From Pirellulaceae bacterium (lineage in GTDB: Bacteria > Planctomycetota > Planctomycetia > Pirellulales > Pirellulaceae), in NCBI GenBank assembly GCA_025459265.1, contig JALOQX010000063.1, forward strand, positions 1 to 45,114: DNA of 45,114 nucleotides. The letters run 5' to 3'. The translations under genes and the position numbers were made by a program. Below, one piece after another: positions 37,301-44,547 of this stretch (the first letter of the stretch is position 1; every line of letters begins with the position of its first letter). The notes under the pieces are model-generated. The model saw only the letters and a program-made list of their open reading frames with translations. It was not told the DNA's origin and did not search any database.

Positions 37301-38303
37301 TCCGACGGCGGCCCAGATGCAGCGGCCGGGCGACCGCGACATCGACCAGATCGGGCGGGATGCCAAGATGCCCTGGGAGATCGACGGGCGGCGCTGGCAT
37401 GTGCAGGATCGCGTGGGGCGCAAAGGCGAACCCTGTCGGTGGGACGGCCGGATCCTGGAAGCCGTGGTCGATCGCATCCAGGAGCGCGGCAGTTTCAGCC
37501 CGACGGACTGGAACCATCGCAGCGTCGTGGAGATCGCCGCCGAGAAGAAGACCGTGGGGTGGTTCTTCCATGGCCTGACCGGCGAAACGTGGCTGCTGAA
37601 AATGAAGTTCCGCGTGGCCAGGAACACGTTCCAGCGCCAGGACCTGATCGATCGGCTGGGACTCAAGACGCTCAATGAGCTCGATCAAGTTCCGCTCTAT
37701 GGCAACGAGCCGCGGGTGAAGTGCCAGAGCCTGCGTGGTCCGTGGCAGGAGGTGCAGGTGAACGTGCACTCCTGGGCGGAGATCGATACACCCGCCTTCT
37801 GGTCGTTCCTGGACGAGGCGGTGGCGGGTTTTCAGAACTTCACCCGTCTGACCGAACTCAATCTGGACGACCACATGCCCTGGAAGAAGCTCGGGCAGCG
37901 CTGGCACTTCATGCGCAAGGGGTTCTCACCCGGCAAACGCGTTCAGTGGGAGCTGGCCGTGTGGGAAGAGTTGTACGAGATTCTGCGCCACTGCGCTCCC
38001 GACGGGCAGTTCCTGTGGAACAACCAGGTGCTGGTGCATTTGATCTTGAACGGCCAGCGTGAGCCGTGGATTACGATCAACACGAAACGCTGTGAGTCGC
38101 TGGACATGACACTGCACGGTCCCAAGGGCTGCGTGACGCTCGGGCGCATTGCCGGCCTGGCGCGAGAACGGGAGCTGGACGGCACGCGCGAGGACCGCGA
38201 ACTGGTGCGGCTGCGATTTCGCAGCGTCGAGGATCTTCACCGGGGAGATCTGGTGGCCTTGCTGCACGAACATCGGGACGCCGTGCTGGCGCACGCGCGA
38301 TGA
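31341..38303 (+). CDS. uvrA: tandem double UvrA with C-terminal extension
   Basis: 2320 aa from ATG 31341, where UvrA similarity begins; ATG 31311 would add 10 residues. UvrA recognises DNA damage in nucleotide excision repair. Two complete UvrA units are fused: unit 1 to about nt 34290 and unit 2 from about nt 34345 to 37240. The four Walker A loops are GVSGSGKSS, GVSGSGKSS, GPSGSGKTS and GPSGSGKSS. Zinc-finger pairs are CTACGLSF with CPQCDGLG and CAACEGNG with CPVCEG in unit 1, and CETCGRSY with CPACEGLG and CERCEGNG with CDTCRG in unit 2. ABC signatures read LSGGE, LSGGE, LSNGE, LSGGE, so unit 2's first signature is altered. The last roughly 340 residues are two copies of an unrecognised module (MPWEIDGRRWH and MPWKKLGQRWH mark their starts). 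Fused double UvrA is known in the PVC group; the extension is not part of standard UvrA. Confidence 0.95.
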   Translation: MPVSDVIIKGAREHNLRNIQVVLPRNQLICLTGVSGSGKSSLAFDTVYAEGQRRYVESLSSYARQFLGQMPKPEVDYIAGLSPSISISQKSSGTNPRSTVGTITEIYDFLRVLFARIGAGFCPQCGQRITAQSREQILAGILALPAGSRISVLAPLVRQQKGEYRDLFVDLLKQGYARARVDGRPVRLSDTLQLDRQMRHDIDLVVDRLVIKDGARPRLAEAVESALKLGRGTLVVAADTASDDDSSPAAGRADRGASAALPDVIYSADYACTACGLSFEPPTPQLFSFNSPQGMCPQCDGLGERFSFDPELLIPDPQLSFQQGAVELLGPWKELGRWRRHIYHGVASTLERQHQLPSGTILETSWCQLDPRWQHALLWGTGDLHITYTWRGGSSPLKYGGKYEGIIPELLGKHRTSKSRPQLRQLEKYMRSLPCQACRGQRLVAQARAVRITTAHDAFQAAPSRTLPEVCRMSIRDAARFFERLQLDATGEMIAAELLKEIRNRLGFLVNVGLDYLTLERTAPTLSGGESQRIRLASQIGSGLVGVLYILDEPSIGLHPRDNQRLLDTLGRLRDMGNTVVVVEHDEETMRAADYVVDFGPGPGVRGGEVVAAGSLDDVIRAPGSVTGQYLSGQRKIATPTVRRPVGADQLRIKGAAHNNLKRIDVDIPLGTFVCVTGVSGSGKSSLVNDILVEALRRDLNGGLGEPGAHDALEGLEHLDKMIAIDQSPIGRTPRSNPATYIKVFDDVRTLFAQLPESKQRGYGPGRFSFNVKRGRCAACEGNGSNRLEMDFLADVWVTCPVCEGHRYNHETLQIKFKGKSIAEVLEMDVQQALELFANIPQVRHKLQTLHDVGLDYLKLGQPSPTLSGGEAQRIKLARELVKRSTGRTLYLLDEPTTGLHFADIELLLKVLHNFVDAGNTVLVVEHNLDVIKTADWIIDLGPEGGDAGGYIVATGTPEQVAQCPTSLTGQVLAATLRNGAARKRSGPRRPRGPSTRRTSPLTRLQVRGAEQHNLKSVSVDIERDRMTVFCGPSGSGKTSLAMDTIYAEGQRRYVESLSAYARQFVSQMQKPRVEHIDGLSPAIAIEQKNLGHTPRSTVGTVTEVYDYLRILLARLGVPHCPHCDQPMGTQTTDQIAAKVLAAPAGTRVLLLAPVDVPVGQDYAALWSELQANGYLRVRIDGESHRVDQPPTIDRRSKHRVEVVIDRAVIKPAARARIAEAIEVATAVGKGTVHVAYEQPDVAESQWPTVRHSQHLACETCGRSYEPLTPHNFSFNSPLGWCPACEGLGTQVGANPAALLRDAKLTLRQGAIALWPDVQHAVSQWMLQALSAATGVPLDVPFDQLAARQRRLIMHGCGDQWFDVYPGGDRTAQVVFRFQFKGLYPALEEAARLSPSFRSRLEHLIDQVECSVCGGSRLRDDAAAVRFQGRSIDELCRLPLGPLRQEIAGWKLSARDRKIAGELLREITNRTQFLIDVGLHYLTLSRGAATLSNGEAQRIRLASQLGSGLCGVLYVLDEPTIGLHPRDNARLLAALHKLRDLGNTLIVVEHDRDVIAGSDQICDFGPAAGKHGGQIMAQGTPRQVTRSNTSLTGPYLSGTRAVPIPANRRMRAVAVETSTSAKVRRRRRGTEAAPIEPPRWEAPGGEYLEIRGAKHHNLQQVDVRIPLGTLTAVSGPSGSGKSSLIAEVLYPALARRLHRASVVPGAHDEIRGIEFINKVIQVDQQPLGNSPTSNPATYTGVFELIRALFAQLPEAKLRGYSPRRFSFNAPGGRCERCEGNGQLRIEMHFLPDVWVECDTCRGRRYNPETLAVTYHGRSISDVLEMTCAEALQLFDNVPAIRRILQTLCDVGLEYLTLGQPAPTLSGGEAQRVKLAAELARPDTGRTLYLLDEPTTGLHFEDLTKLLEVLQRLVDLGNTVVLIEHNLDVIKSADWVIDMGPEAGAEGGRVVAAGTPEDLLARTTESATAAALQPILQAGPYVTRHAFDPTAAQMQRPGDRDIDQIGRDAKMPWEIDGRRWHVQDRVGRKGEPCRWDGRILEAVVDRIQERGSFSPTDWNHRSVVEIAAEKKTVGWFFHGLTGETWLLKMKFRVARNTFQRQDLIDRLGLKTLNELDQVPLYGNEPRVKCQSLRGPWQEVQVNVHSWAEIDTPAFWSFLDEAVAGFQNFTRLTELNLDDHMPWKKLGQRWHFMRKGFSPGKRVQWELAVWEELYEILRHCAPDGQFLWNNQVLVHLILNGQREPWITINTKRCESLDMTLHGPKGCVTLGRIAGLARERELDGTREDRELVRLRFRSVEDLHRGDLVALLHEHRDAVLAHAR

Positions 38304-39016
38304 CCATGTCTCACGAATTGCTTCCGTCGACCTTCCTGTTCCGGTTTGCGGTGCCGTGCCGGCAACGACCGGCGAGCGGGCCGGCGCAGGAAGAGGGACT
38401 CGGCCCGCAGTTCCGGATCCCCAGCTTCGGCGAGCTGGAGGGGAAGCGGTTGTTCGCCGACCTGCGCATGGCGTGGGCGCCCGAAGGGCTGACTTTTGCG
38501 CTCGAGGTGACCGGCAAACAGCAGGCGCCGTGGTGTCGCTCCACGCGCATCGTGGACAGCGACGGGCTGCACGTGTTCGTCGACACGCGCGATACGCGGA
38601 CGATACATCGCGCCAGTCGCTACTGCCACCGCTTCGTGTTTCTGCCCTCGGGAGCCGGTCCGCGCGGAGACCTGCCGCTGGCCGCGCTGCTGCCGATCAA
38701 CCGGGCCAAGGAGGATCCGCGCGAGATTCCGCCGCGGATCCTGCAGGTCCGCAGCCGCATCCGCCACGACGGGTATACGCTCAGCGCGTTCGTGCCCGAG
38801 CGTGCCCTGACCGGCTACGATCCGGCGGAGCATCCACGTCTGGGATTCTTCTACGCCGTGATCGATCGCGAGTTGGGCTGGCAGACATTCACCGTCGGCG
38901 CCGAATTTCCGTTCTTCGAAGATCCCAGCCTGTGGGGCACGTTGGACTTACATGTTGCGGCACTGGACCGGCCCCAGAAGGGAATACCCAAGCACGAAGG
39001 GCCAGACGCCGACTGA
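38300..39016 (+). CDS. uncharacterised protein, possible CBM9-like beta domain
   Basis: 238 aa. Its ATG overlaps the uvrA stop as ATGA, so the two are translationally coupled. No signal peptide is evident. The protein is beta-rich: GKRLFADLRMAWAPEGLTFA, SDGLHVFVDTRDTRTIHRAS, YCHRFVFLPSG, IRHDGYTLSAFVPERALTGY, and RLGFFYAVIDRELGWQTFTV followed by GAEFPFFEDPSLWGTL. The pattern of FVDTRDTR plus a predicted sugar-facing strand and a C-terminal WGTLDL resembles carbohydrate-binding family 9-like domains found in planctomycete proteins, but I would not assert carbohydrate binding. Coupling to uvrA suggests co-production with the repair protein. Function unknown. Confidence 0.8.
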   Translation: MTMSHELLPSTFLFRFAVPCRQRPASGPAQEEGLGPQFRIPSFGELEGKRLFADLRMAWAPEGLTFALEVTGKQQAPWCRSTRIVDSDGLHVFVDTRDTRTIHRASRYCHRFVFLPSGAGPRGDLPLAALLPINRAKEDPREIPPRILQVRSRIRHDGYTLSAFVPERALTGYDPAEHPRLGFFYAVIDRELGWQTFTVGAEFPFFEDPSLWGTLDLHVAALDRPQKGIPKHEGPDAD

Positions 39017-39342
39017 TGACCAAGCCCTCAGGACTCAGGGGGGGCGTGAAATGTGACCAGGCGATCGGCCATCGGTGCCTCCCCACGGAACGCTTCACGT
39101 GGCGCGCTCCCCGCCGACCCCGTGTCGGCGGCTGGCTGGACTGGTGAGCTACGAGCGTGCTGCGCCTTGACACTTTCTCCCCGCCGACCCCGTGTCGGCG
39201 GCTGGCTGGACTGGTGAGCTACGAGCGTGGTTCCCCGCAAGGATGAGGTGCTTGCGGCAAGCAGCGGAACTTGATAATACGGTGCGTGTTCGGGACGCGG
39301 GCGGAGAGGCCGCGGACCGCGCGCCCTGCGGGAGCGTTTGCC
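39017..39342. other. intergenic region with repeat pair
   Basis: These 326 bp hold no convincing gene. They contain the two-copy 70-bp repeat at 39107-39229. GATAAT at 39273-39278 preceded by TTGCGG (39252-39257, 15-bp spacer) is a weak promoter candidate for the downstream operon. Confidence 0.6.
39107..39229. repeat. ~70-bp repeat, two copies (orientation B)
   Basis: Two identical 53-bp units run 39107-39159 and 39177-39229, starting CTCCCCGCCGACCCCGTGTC and ending GAGCTACGAGCGTG, with a 70-bp period. The reverse complement matches the units at 795-919, which also have a period of about 70 bp. The family therefore occurs twice in this window, each time as a tandem pair outside genes and in opposite orientation. 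Confidence 0.85.
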
Positions 39343-40698
39343 ATGTTGCCTTCCGGTCACTCGCCGTCCACCCTGGCCGCGTCATCGTCCACCGCGCAGC
39401 TGTCGCGGCGGGCGTGGTTGAAGAGGTCGATCGTGGTGGCGGGGGCCGTCGGGCTGCCGACGATCATTCCGGCCCGCGCGCTGGGTCGCGACGGCCGGGC
39501 CGCGCCGAGCGAGCGGATCCTCTTGGGGGGCATCGGTCTGGGCGGACGCGGTCAGGCGGTGCTGCGCGAGATGTTGGCGGAACCGGACGTGCAGTTCCTG
39601 GCCATCTGCGACATTAATCGCAGTCGGCGGGCCGCCGTCAAGCAGCTGGTCGATGAGCACTACGGGAACACCGACTGCGGCATGGCGTCGGATCTCCGCG
39701 AGTTCCTGGCCGAGCGTGCGGAGCTGGACGCGGTGCTGATTGCCACGGGCGATCGCTGGCATGCCCTGGCGTCGGTGCTGGCGATGCGTGCCGGGAAAGA
39801 TGTGTATTGCGAAAAGCCGTCCTCGATGACGATTGCCGAGGGGCGATTGGTCGCCGACACAGCGCGACAGTGCTCCCGCGTCTATCAGAGCGGGACGCAG
39901 GGACTGAGCATGCCGAACCGCGTGTATGGCATCGAGCTGGCGCGGTCGGGCCGGCTGGGCCAGTTGCACACGGCCTATGCTCAGATCGCCCCCTGGGGCG
40001 ACGCGCTGATGCGGCGCGACTGGCTGGTCTCCGAACCTGAGCCGCCGCGCGAGGACCTGGACTGGGATGCGTGGCTGGGGCCCTGTCCGTGGCGCCCGTA
40101 CAACGGGGCCTACGTCCGCGGCGAGTGGCGTAATCACTACGACTTCCACACGGGCTGCATTGGCGAATGGGGCGCGCATACGATCATGCAGGTCCAGGCG
40201 GGGATTGACGCTCAGGAGACGTCGGCCGTCGCCTATGAACCCGTGGCGGATCCCACCGGTGACGGGCTTGTCGCGCACTACGCGAACGGCGTCCAGCTGG
40301 TTCTGTCGCTGAAACAGGACTGCTGGGGCAGTTTCTCGGGCCAGCGGTTCGACGGCACAGAGGGTTGGATCGCCAACTCGGGCGGGGAACACGAGCAATC
40401 ACGCGCGTCGTCACCGGTGCTTCTGAATCCGGTCGAGCCGGTGCTGGCCGAGCACACCGCGCGAACCGAGCGGCTGCTCAACCACACCCGCGATTTCCTG
40501 GACTGTGTCAAATCGCGCCGCCAGACCGCGGCGTATGCGGAGGCCATGCATCGGGCGATGACGACCGTGCACGCGGCCAACATCTGCATGTGGCTGGGAC
40601 GCCCGCTGCGCTACGACCCGCTGCGTGAGGAGTTTGTCGACGATTCCGCAGCCAACCTGCTTCGGGCGCGCACCATGCGCGCGCCCTGGATCGCGTAG
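39343..40698 (+). CDS. Tat-exported Gfo/Idh/MocA-family oxidoreductase
   Basis: 451 aa from ATG 39343, with GGAG about 9 nt upstream; a longer in-frame start at 39271 is a TTG without family support. LSRRAWLKRSIVVAGAVGLP is a twin-arginine signal, so the folded, cofactor-loaded enzyme should be exported. The Rossmann part has ILLGGIGLGGRGQAVLREML, FLAICDINRSRR, AVLIATGDRWHALASVLAMR and AGKDVYCEKPSSMTIAEGR, the EKP motif being the family's catalytic-Lys region. The C-terminal domain has DFHTGCIGEWGAHTIMQVQA with the usual GxHxxD-like position as GAHTIM. Secreted Gfo/Idh proteins with NAD(P) and a Tat signal are typical of planctomycetes; substrates are sugars or inositols but not deducible here. 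The NSS transporter gene follows 12 bp downstream. Confidence 0.9.
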   Translation: MLPSGHSPSTLAASSSTAQLSRRAWLKRSIVVAGAVGLPTIIPARALGRDGRAAPSERILLGGIGLGGRGQAVLREMLAEPDVQFLAICDINRSRRAAVKQLVDEHYGNTDCGMASDLREFLAERAELDAVLIATGDRWHALASVLAMRAGKDVYCEKPSSMTIAEGRLVADTARQCSRVYQSGTQGLSMPNRVYGIELARSGRLGQLHTAYAQIAPWGDALMRRDWLVSEPEPPREDLDWDAWLGPCPWRPYNGAYVRGEWRNHYDFHTGCIGEWGAHTIMQVQAGIDAQETSAVAYEPVADPTGDGLVAHYANGVQLVLSLKQDCWGSFSGQRFDGTEGWIANSGGEHEQSRASSPVLLNPVEPVLAEHTARTERLLNHTRDFLDCVKSRRQTAAYAEAMHRAMTTVHAANICMWLGRPLRYDPLREEFVDDSAANLLRARTMRAPWIA

Positions 40699-40710
40699 GA
40701 ACTGCCACGC

Positions 40711-42477
40711 ATGACAGAGCGAGATCGCTGGGCGAGCCGTATCGGATTGGTCTTGGCCATGGCGGGCAATGCGATCGGGCTGGGCAACTTCCTGCGGTTT
40801 CCCCGTCTGGCCGCCCAGTACGGCGGCGGCGCGTTCCTGATCCCCTACCTGATCGCCCTGTTGTTGCTCGGCTTCCCGATCATGTGGGTCGAGTGGACCA
40901 TGGGGCGCTATGGAGGCCAATACGGCCACTCGACGTCGCCCGGGATGTTTGCCCGCCTGTGGCGGTCGCCGGCGGCGAAGTATCTGGGCGCCCTGGGGAT
41001 CGCGCTGCCGCTGCTCTTCACGGTGTATTACACGTACATCGAATCGTGGACGCTGGCGTACGCCTGCTTTTCTGCCGGCGGCCGGTACATGGTGGCGACC
41101 CCGGCGGAAGCGCGGGCGGAGATTCCGCCGGCTGTGCCAGGATTCACCGCGGCGGAGGTACGGAGCATGCTGGGGGCGCGCGGTGCGGGCCAAGACAGCC
41201 CGTTGTCACGCGCTCAGTGGACGGGTCCTGATACCGCCTTCACCGCGCTGGATGCCAACGTTGACGGGCGCCTGGACACGGCCGAGCTAAGGCCGGTGCT
41301 GCAGCCGCTGGCCGGCGCGCACACGAACCAGTTTCTGCGGGAATACCAGGGCGTCGGCCCGCCTGGCGAACATCGCTTCTTCGACTCGTTGGCGCCCGCC
41401 CTGGGCTTCTGGTTGCTGACCGTCGCACTCAACACGTGGATCATTTCCCGCGGGATTGCGGGGGGCGTCGAGAAGCTGGCGAAGGTGGCGATGCCGCTGC
41501 TGTTCCTGTTTGCCGTCGTACTGGTGGTCCGCGTGTTCACGTGGGGCACGCCCGACCCCAGCCAGCCCGACCAGTCGGTATGGGTGGGCCTGAACTTCAT
41601 CTGGCAGCCGAATTTCGCCGCGCTGGCCGATTTCAACGTGTGGTTGGCGGCCGCCGGGCAGATCTTCTTCACGCTGTCGATCGGCACCGGTGCGATTCAG
41701 TGCTACGCGAGTTACCTCAAGCCGAAGGACGACTGCATCCTGACTGGATTGACGACCGCGGCGACCAATGAGTTCGCGGAAGTCGTGCTCGGTGCCACGA
41801 TCGCCATCCCGATTGCGGTCGCCACGTTCGGGCTGGCCAACACGCAGGTGATTGCCGGTCAGGGCTCGTTCGACCTGGGCTTCGTGGCCCTGCCGATCAT
41901 TTTCGAGCAGATGCCCGGCGGCCGGCTGTTTGGCACGCTGTGGTTTGCGTTGCTGTTTTTTGCCGGGGTCACGTCGTCTGTCGCGCTGTGCCAACCGCTT
42001 GTGGCGTTCCTGCAGGAGACGTTCCACATGAGCCGGCGGGTCGCGGCGCTCGTGTGCGGCGCGGCGATGATCGTGCTGGGGCTGCCCATCGTGCTGTGGC
42101 TCAAGACCGGGTATCTGGACCAGTACGATTTCTGGGTGGGGACGTTCGGGTTGGTCGTGTTTGCGCTGATCGAAGTCGTGTTGTTTGCCTGGATGTATGG
42201 CGGGGAGAACATGTGGCACGAACTGCGGCGCGACGCGGAGATGCGCGTGCCCCGCGTGTACTACTATGTGATCCGGTATGTCGTGCCACTGTTGCTGATG
42301 GTCTTGCTGGGTGGCTGGTGTATTCAGTCGCTCAACGACGTGGTGTTGCTCGAGGGCGTGCCGCGCGAAAACGTGCCGTACATCTGGCTGGCGCGCGCGA
42401 CGATCGTCCTGGTGATCCTCGCGGCCGGACTGCTGGTCCTGATCGCTCGTCGCCGCAACAGGAGTTGGCCGGTATGA
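40711..42477 (+). CDS. NSS-family sodium-dependent transporter with EF-hand loop
   Basis: 588 aa, LeuT-fold neurotransmitter:sodium symporter family, which usually takes up amino acids or related compounds with Na+. TM1 has the signature GNAIGLGNFLRFP (residues 19-31) and about 12 hydrophobic helices follow. The external loop after TM3 is enlarged (about residues 125-215) and contains DANVDGRLDTAE (181-192), a canonical 12-residue EF-hand calcium loop with Asp1, Asn3, Asp5, Gly6, Leu8, Asp9 and Glu12. Such a loop is unusual for bacterial NSS proteins. The stop overlaps the start of a 33-aa membrane peptide gene as ATGA. Substrate not predictable from sequence. Confidence 0.92.
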   Translation: MTERDRWASRIGLVLAMAGNAIGLGNFLRFPRLAAQYGGGAFLIPYLIALLLLGFPIMWVEWTMGRYGGQYGHSTSPGMFARLWRSPAAKYLGALGIALPLLFTVYYTYIESWTLAYACFSAGGRYMVATPAEARAEIPPAVPGFTAAEVRSMLGARGAGQDSPLSRAQWTGPDTAFTALDANVDGRLDTAELRPVLQPLAGAHTNQFLREYQGVGPPGEHRFFDSLAPALGFWLLTVALNTWIISRGIAGGVEKLAKVAMPLLFLFAVVLVVRVFTWGTPDPSQPDQSVWVGLNFIWQPNFAALADFNVWLAAAGQIFFTLSIGTGAIQCYASYLKPKDDCILTGLTTAATNEFAEVVLGATIAIPIAVATFGLANTQVIAGQGSFDLGFVALPIIFEQMPGGRLFGTLWFALLFFAGVTSSVALCQPLVAFLQETFHMSRRVAALVCGAAMIVLGLPIVLWLKTGYLDQYDFWVGTFGLVVFALIEVVLFAWMYGGENMWHELRRDAEMRVPRVYYYVIRYVVPLLLMVLLGGWCIQSLNDVVLLEGVPRENVPYIWLARATIVLVILAAGLLVLIARRRNRSWPV

Positions 42478-42575
42478 CTGCTTCCGCGATCGTCTTCATG
42501 TCCGTGACCTGGACGCTGGTGACTGGACTCGCGACCTATTGCATGTGGCGCATCATGAGGAAGCCGAAAGTCTAG
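42474..42575 (+). CDS. 33-aa single-pass membrane partner of the NSS transporter (MetS-like)
   Basis: The gene starts at ATG 42474, overlapping the transporter stop by ATGA, and ends at TAG 42573-42575. The product is MTASAIVFMSVTWTLVTGLA plus TYCMWRIMRKPKV: one hydrophobic helix followed by a basic tail, which predicts N-out/C-in topology. Small subunits of this sort are known for methionine/alanine-importing NSS systems (MetS beside MetP in Corynebacterium). The overlap and composition make a real gene likely despite its size. Function as a transporter subunit is inferred from context. Confidence 0.8.
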   Translation: MTASAIVFMSVTWTLVTGLATYCMWRIMRKPKV

Positions 42576-42602
42576 GCGCGGCTGTCTCGGGAGAGCAACG
42601 GC

Positions 42603-44195
42603 ATGACGAACTTCACCTGGATCGACGGCAGCATCGTCGGCACGTACCTGCTGGTGACGATGGTGGCGGGGATCATGGTGCGGAAATACGTGTCCCGCGT
42701 GGACCATTTTCTGCTGGCGGGCCGCGAGATGAATGTCTACCTGGGCATCGCGTCGCTGGCCGCCACGGAGTTCGGCATCGTGACGTGCATGTACTCGGCC
42801 CAGAAGGGATATACCAGCGGATTTTCGGGAGCGACGCCGGGCATCTGCAACGCCGTGGCCATGTTCGTGATCGGCTGGACCGGGTTCTGCGTCAAGCCGC
42901 TGCGTGATTCCGGCGCCATCACCATTCCCGAACTCTTCGAGCAGCGCTTCGGCAAATTCGTCCGCTGGCTCTCGGGCGTGGTGATCGTGTTGGGGGGGCT
43001 GCTGAACATGGGGGTGTTTCTGCGCGTCGGCGGCCAGTTTCTGGTTGTGTGCTGCGGCCTGAACATCTCCTACCTGGAAATCGCCATGACGGTGCTGCTG
43101 GTCGGCGTGGCGGTGTACACGATCCTGGGCGGCATGTTGTCGGTGCTCGTGACCGACTTCCTCCAGTTCGTGGTGATGAGCGTCGGGCTGCTGGCGGTCA
43201 CGTTGCTCGTTCTGGGGAATGTCGGGTGGGACCGCCTGGTGGATACGGTCCAGACGCACTATCAGGAAGGAGGTTTCAACCCCTTTGTGCACCAGGAACT
43301 GGGCTGGTCGTTCGTGCTGTCGAACCTGCTGAGCAACACGGCGGCGGTCCTGACGTGGCAGACGTGCATCGCGCGGCTGTTGGCGGCCAAGGACAGCCGC
43401 ACGGGGCGCAAGGTGTACACCGGCACCGCGTTCTTCTTCGTCTGCCGCTGGGTGATTCCCGGCCTGTGGGGCATTGCGGCACTGGCGACGATCGACCCGA
43501 CGCTGATTCAGGAGATTGGAACGCGGTTTGGAGAGAAGGACTGGACGCTGTTCGCCATGCCGGCTTATCTCGCCACGGTCGTGCCGGCCGGCTTGATGGG
43601 GGTGCTCGTCGCCGCCATGCTCGCGGCGGACATGTCGACCGACTCGTCGTATATGCTGACCTGGGGGAGCGTGATCTACAACGACATCCTGGCACCGTTC
43701 CGTCGCCGGCCCTGGTCGGAGCGTAAGGGCATCCTCTGGAACCGCTGCATCGTGGCGCTGATCGGCCTCTTCCTGTTGTTCTGGGGGCTGTGGTACAAGC
43801 TCGAAGGAAATCTGTGGGAGTACCTGCAGACGACCGGGTCGATCTACCTGGCAAGCATGTCGGTACTGTTGATCGCCTGCTGCTACTGGCGGCACGCCAA
43901 CAACTGGGGCGCGATCGCCGCCATTCTCGTCGGTGCCGCGTTGCCCGTGCTGTCCTTGTCGCTGAATCTGTTCGTCCAGGTGCCGGTGCTGGATGCGCAT
44001 GGGGCGCAGGTGTTCCGCGACGGACAGCTGGTGACGGCAGGGTTGGCGAAGTATTACGTCGGAGACGGACTGGTCGTCATCGGCACATTCGTAGCGACCG
44101 GGGTGGCGATGTTCGTCGGATCGCTGCTCAAACCCCTGCTGCGGCCTGAGCCCGCACGACCCGCCACGGCTGAAGATAAGGGAGACCTGGCATGA
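42603..44195 (+). CDS. sodium:solute symporter (SSS family)
   Basis: 530 aa with about 13 hydrophobic helices. Family features are VSRVDHFLLAGREMNVYLGI near the N-terminus, ATEFGIVTCMYSAQKGYTSG, VYTILGGMLSVLVTDFLQFV, a central FAMPAYLATVVPAGLMGVLV, and AAMLAADMSTDSSYMLTWGS, where the Ser/Asp residues belong to the conserved Na2-site region. It should import an organic solute with Na+; substrate unknown. The start is ATG 42603, 27 bp after the 33-aa gene, with GGGAGAG about 6-12 nt upstream. The stop overlaps a 64-aa membrane peptide gene as ATGA, mirroring the NSS pair just upstream. Confidence 0.92.
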   Translation: MTNFTWIDGSIVGTYLLVTMVAGIMVRKYVSRVDHFLLAGREMNVYLGIASLAATEFGIVTCMYSAQKGYTSGFSGATPGICNAVAMFVIGWTGFCVKPLRDSGAITIPELFEQRFGKFVRWLSGVVIVLGGLLNMGVFLRVGGQFLVVCCGLNISYLEIAMTVLLVGVAVYTILGGMLSVLVTDFLQFVVMSVGLLAVTLLVLGNVGWDRLVDTVQTHYQEGGFNPFVHQELGWSFVLSNLLSNTAAVLTWQTCIARLLAAKDSRTGRKVYTGTAFFFVCRWVIPGLWGIAALATIDPTLIQEIGTRFGEKDWTLFAMPAYLATVVPAGLMGVLVAAMLAADMSTDSSYMLTWGSVIYNDILAPFRRRPWSERKGILWNRCIVALIGLFLLFWGLWYKLEGNLWEYLQTTGSIYLASMSVLLIACCYWRHANNWGAIAAILVGAALPVLSLSLNLFVQVPVLDAHGAQVFRDGQLVTAGLAKYYVGDGLVVIGTFVATGVAMFVGSLLKPLLRPEPARPATAEDKGDLA

Positions 44196-44386
44196 ACCTG
44201 ACCGACCTGCCGCAGTTGCTGTGGTCCATGCTCAACAATCATCCCTTCTGGGCCACGCTGACGCTGGCCGTGCTGCTGTGGTACTCGAGCGTCACCGTGT
44301 ATGTGGGGATTCGCGGGGTCCTGGACATCAAGCAGATGCTGCGCAACCTGGCCGCTCAGGAGGACGATCGGCCGCCCGAGCCGTAG
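44192..44386 (+). CDS. 64-aa membrane peptide coupled to the SSS symporter
   Basis: ATG 44192 overlaps the symporter stop as ATGA. The product has one strongly hydrophobic segment (about residues 19-40, WATLTLAVLLWYSSVTVYVG), an amphipathic start (MNLTDLPQLLWSMLNN) and a charged tail (LAAQEDDRPPEP). I do not recognise a named family. Position and coupling suggest a small accessory subunit of the symporter, like the 33-aa peptide for the NSS transporter. It is the last gene before the gene-free right end. Confidence 0.75.
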   Translation: MNLTDLPQLLWSMLNNHPFWATLTLAVLLWYSSVTVYVGIRGVLDIKQMLRNLAAQEDDRPPEP

Positions 44387-44547
44387 TGCCGGCATCAGCT
44401 GTTGGTCACGGTGCGCCTGCTCGTCTGCGAGAGAGTGTGCCGCCCCACGTCACGGCTCACTCCCCGCGTGGCTCCCCGCGCTCTCCGTCCCCACGCCCCG
44501 CACGCTCCCCTCCGTTTCGGCCTTGCTCCCCTTTACTCCTGGGGACG

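Noticed and set aside
39252-39278. Promoter for the 39343 operon (TTGCGG, GATAAT)
   Set aside because: The spacer of 15 bp is short and only three -35 bases match; it is mentioned within the intergenic entry only.
42324-44000. 558-codon minus-strand open frame opposite the symporter genes
   Set aside because: It has very high His/Arg/Gln content and no domains, and the plus strand encodes well-formed transporters.
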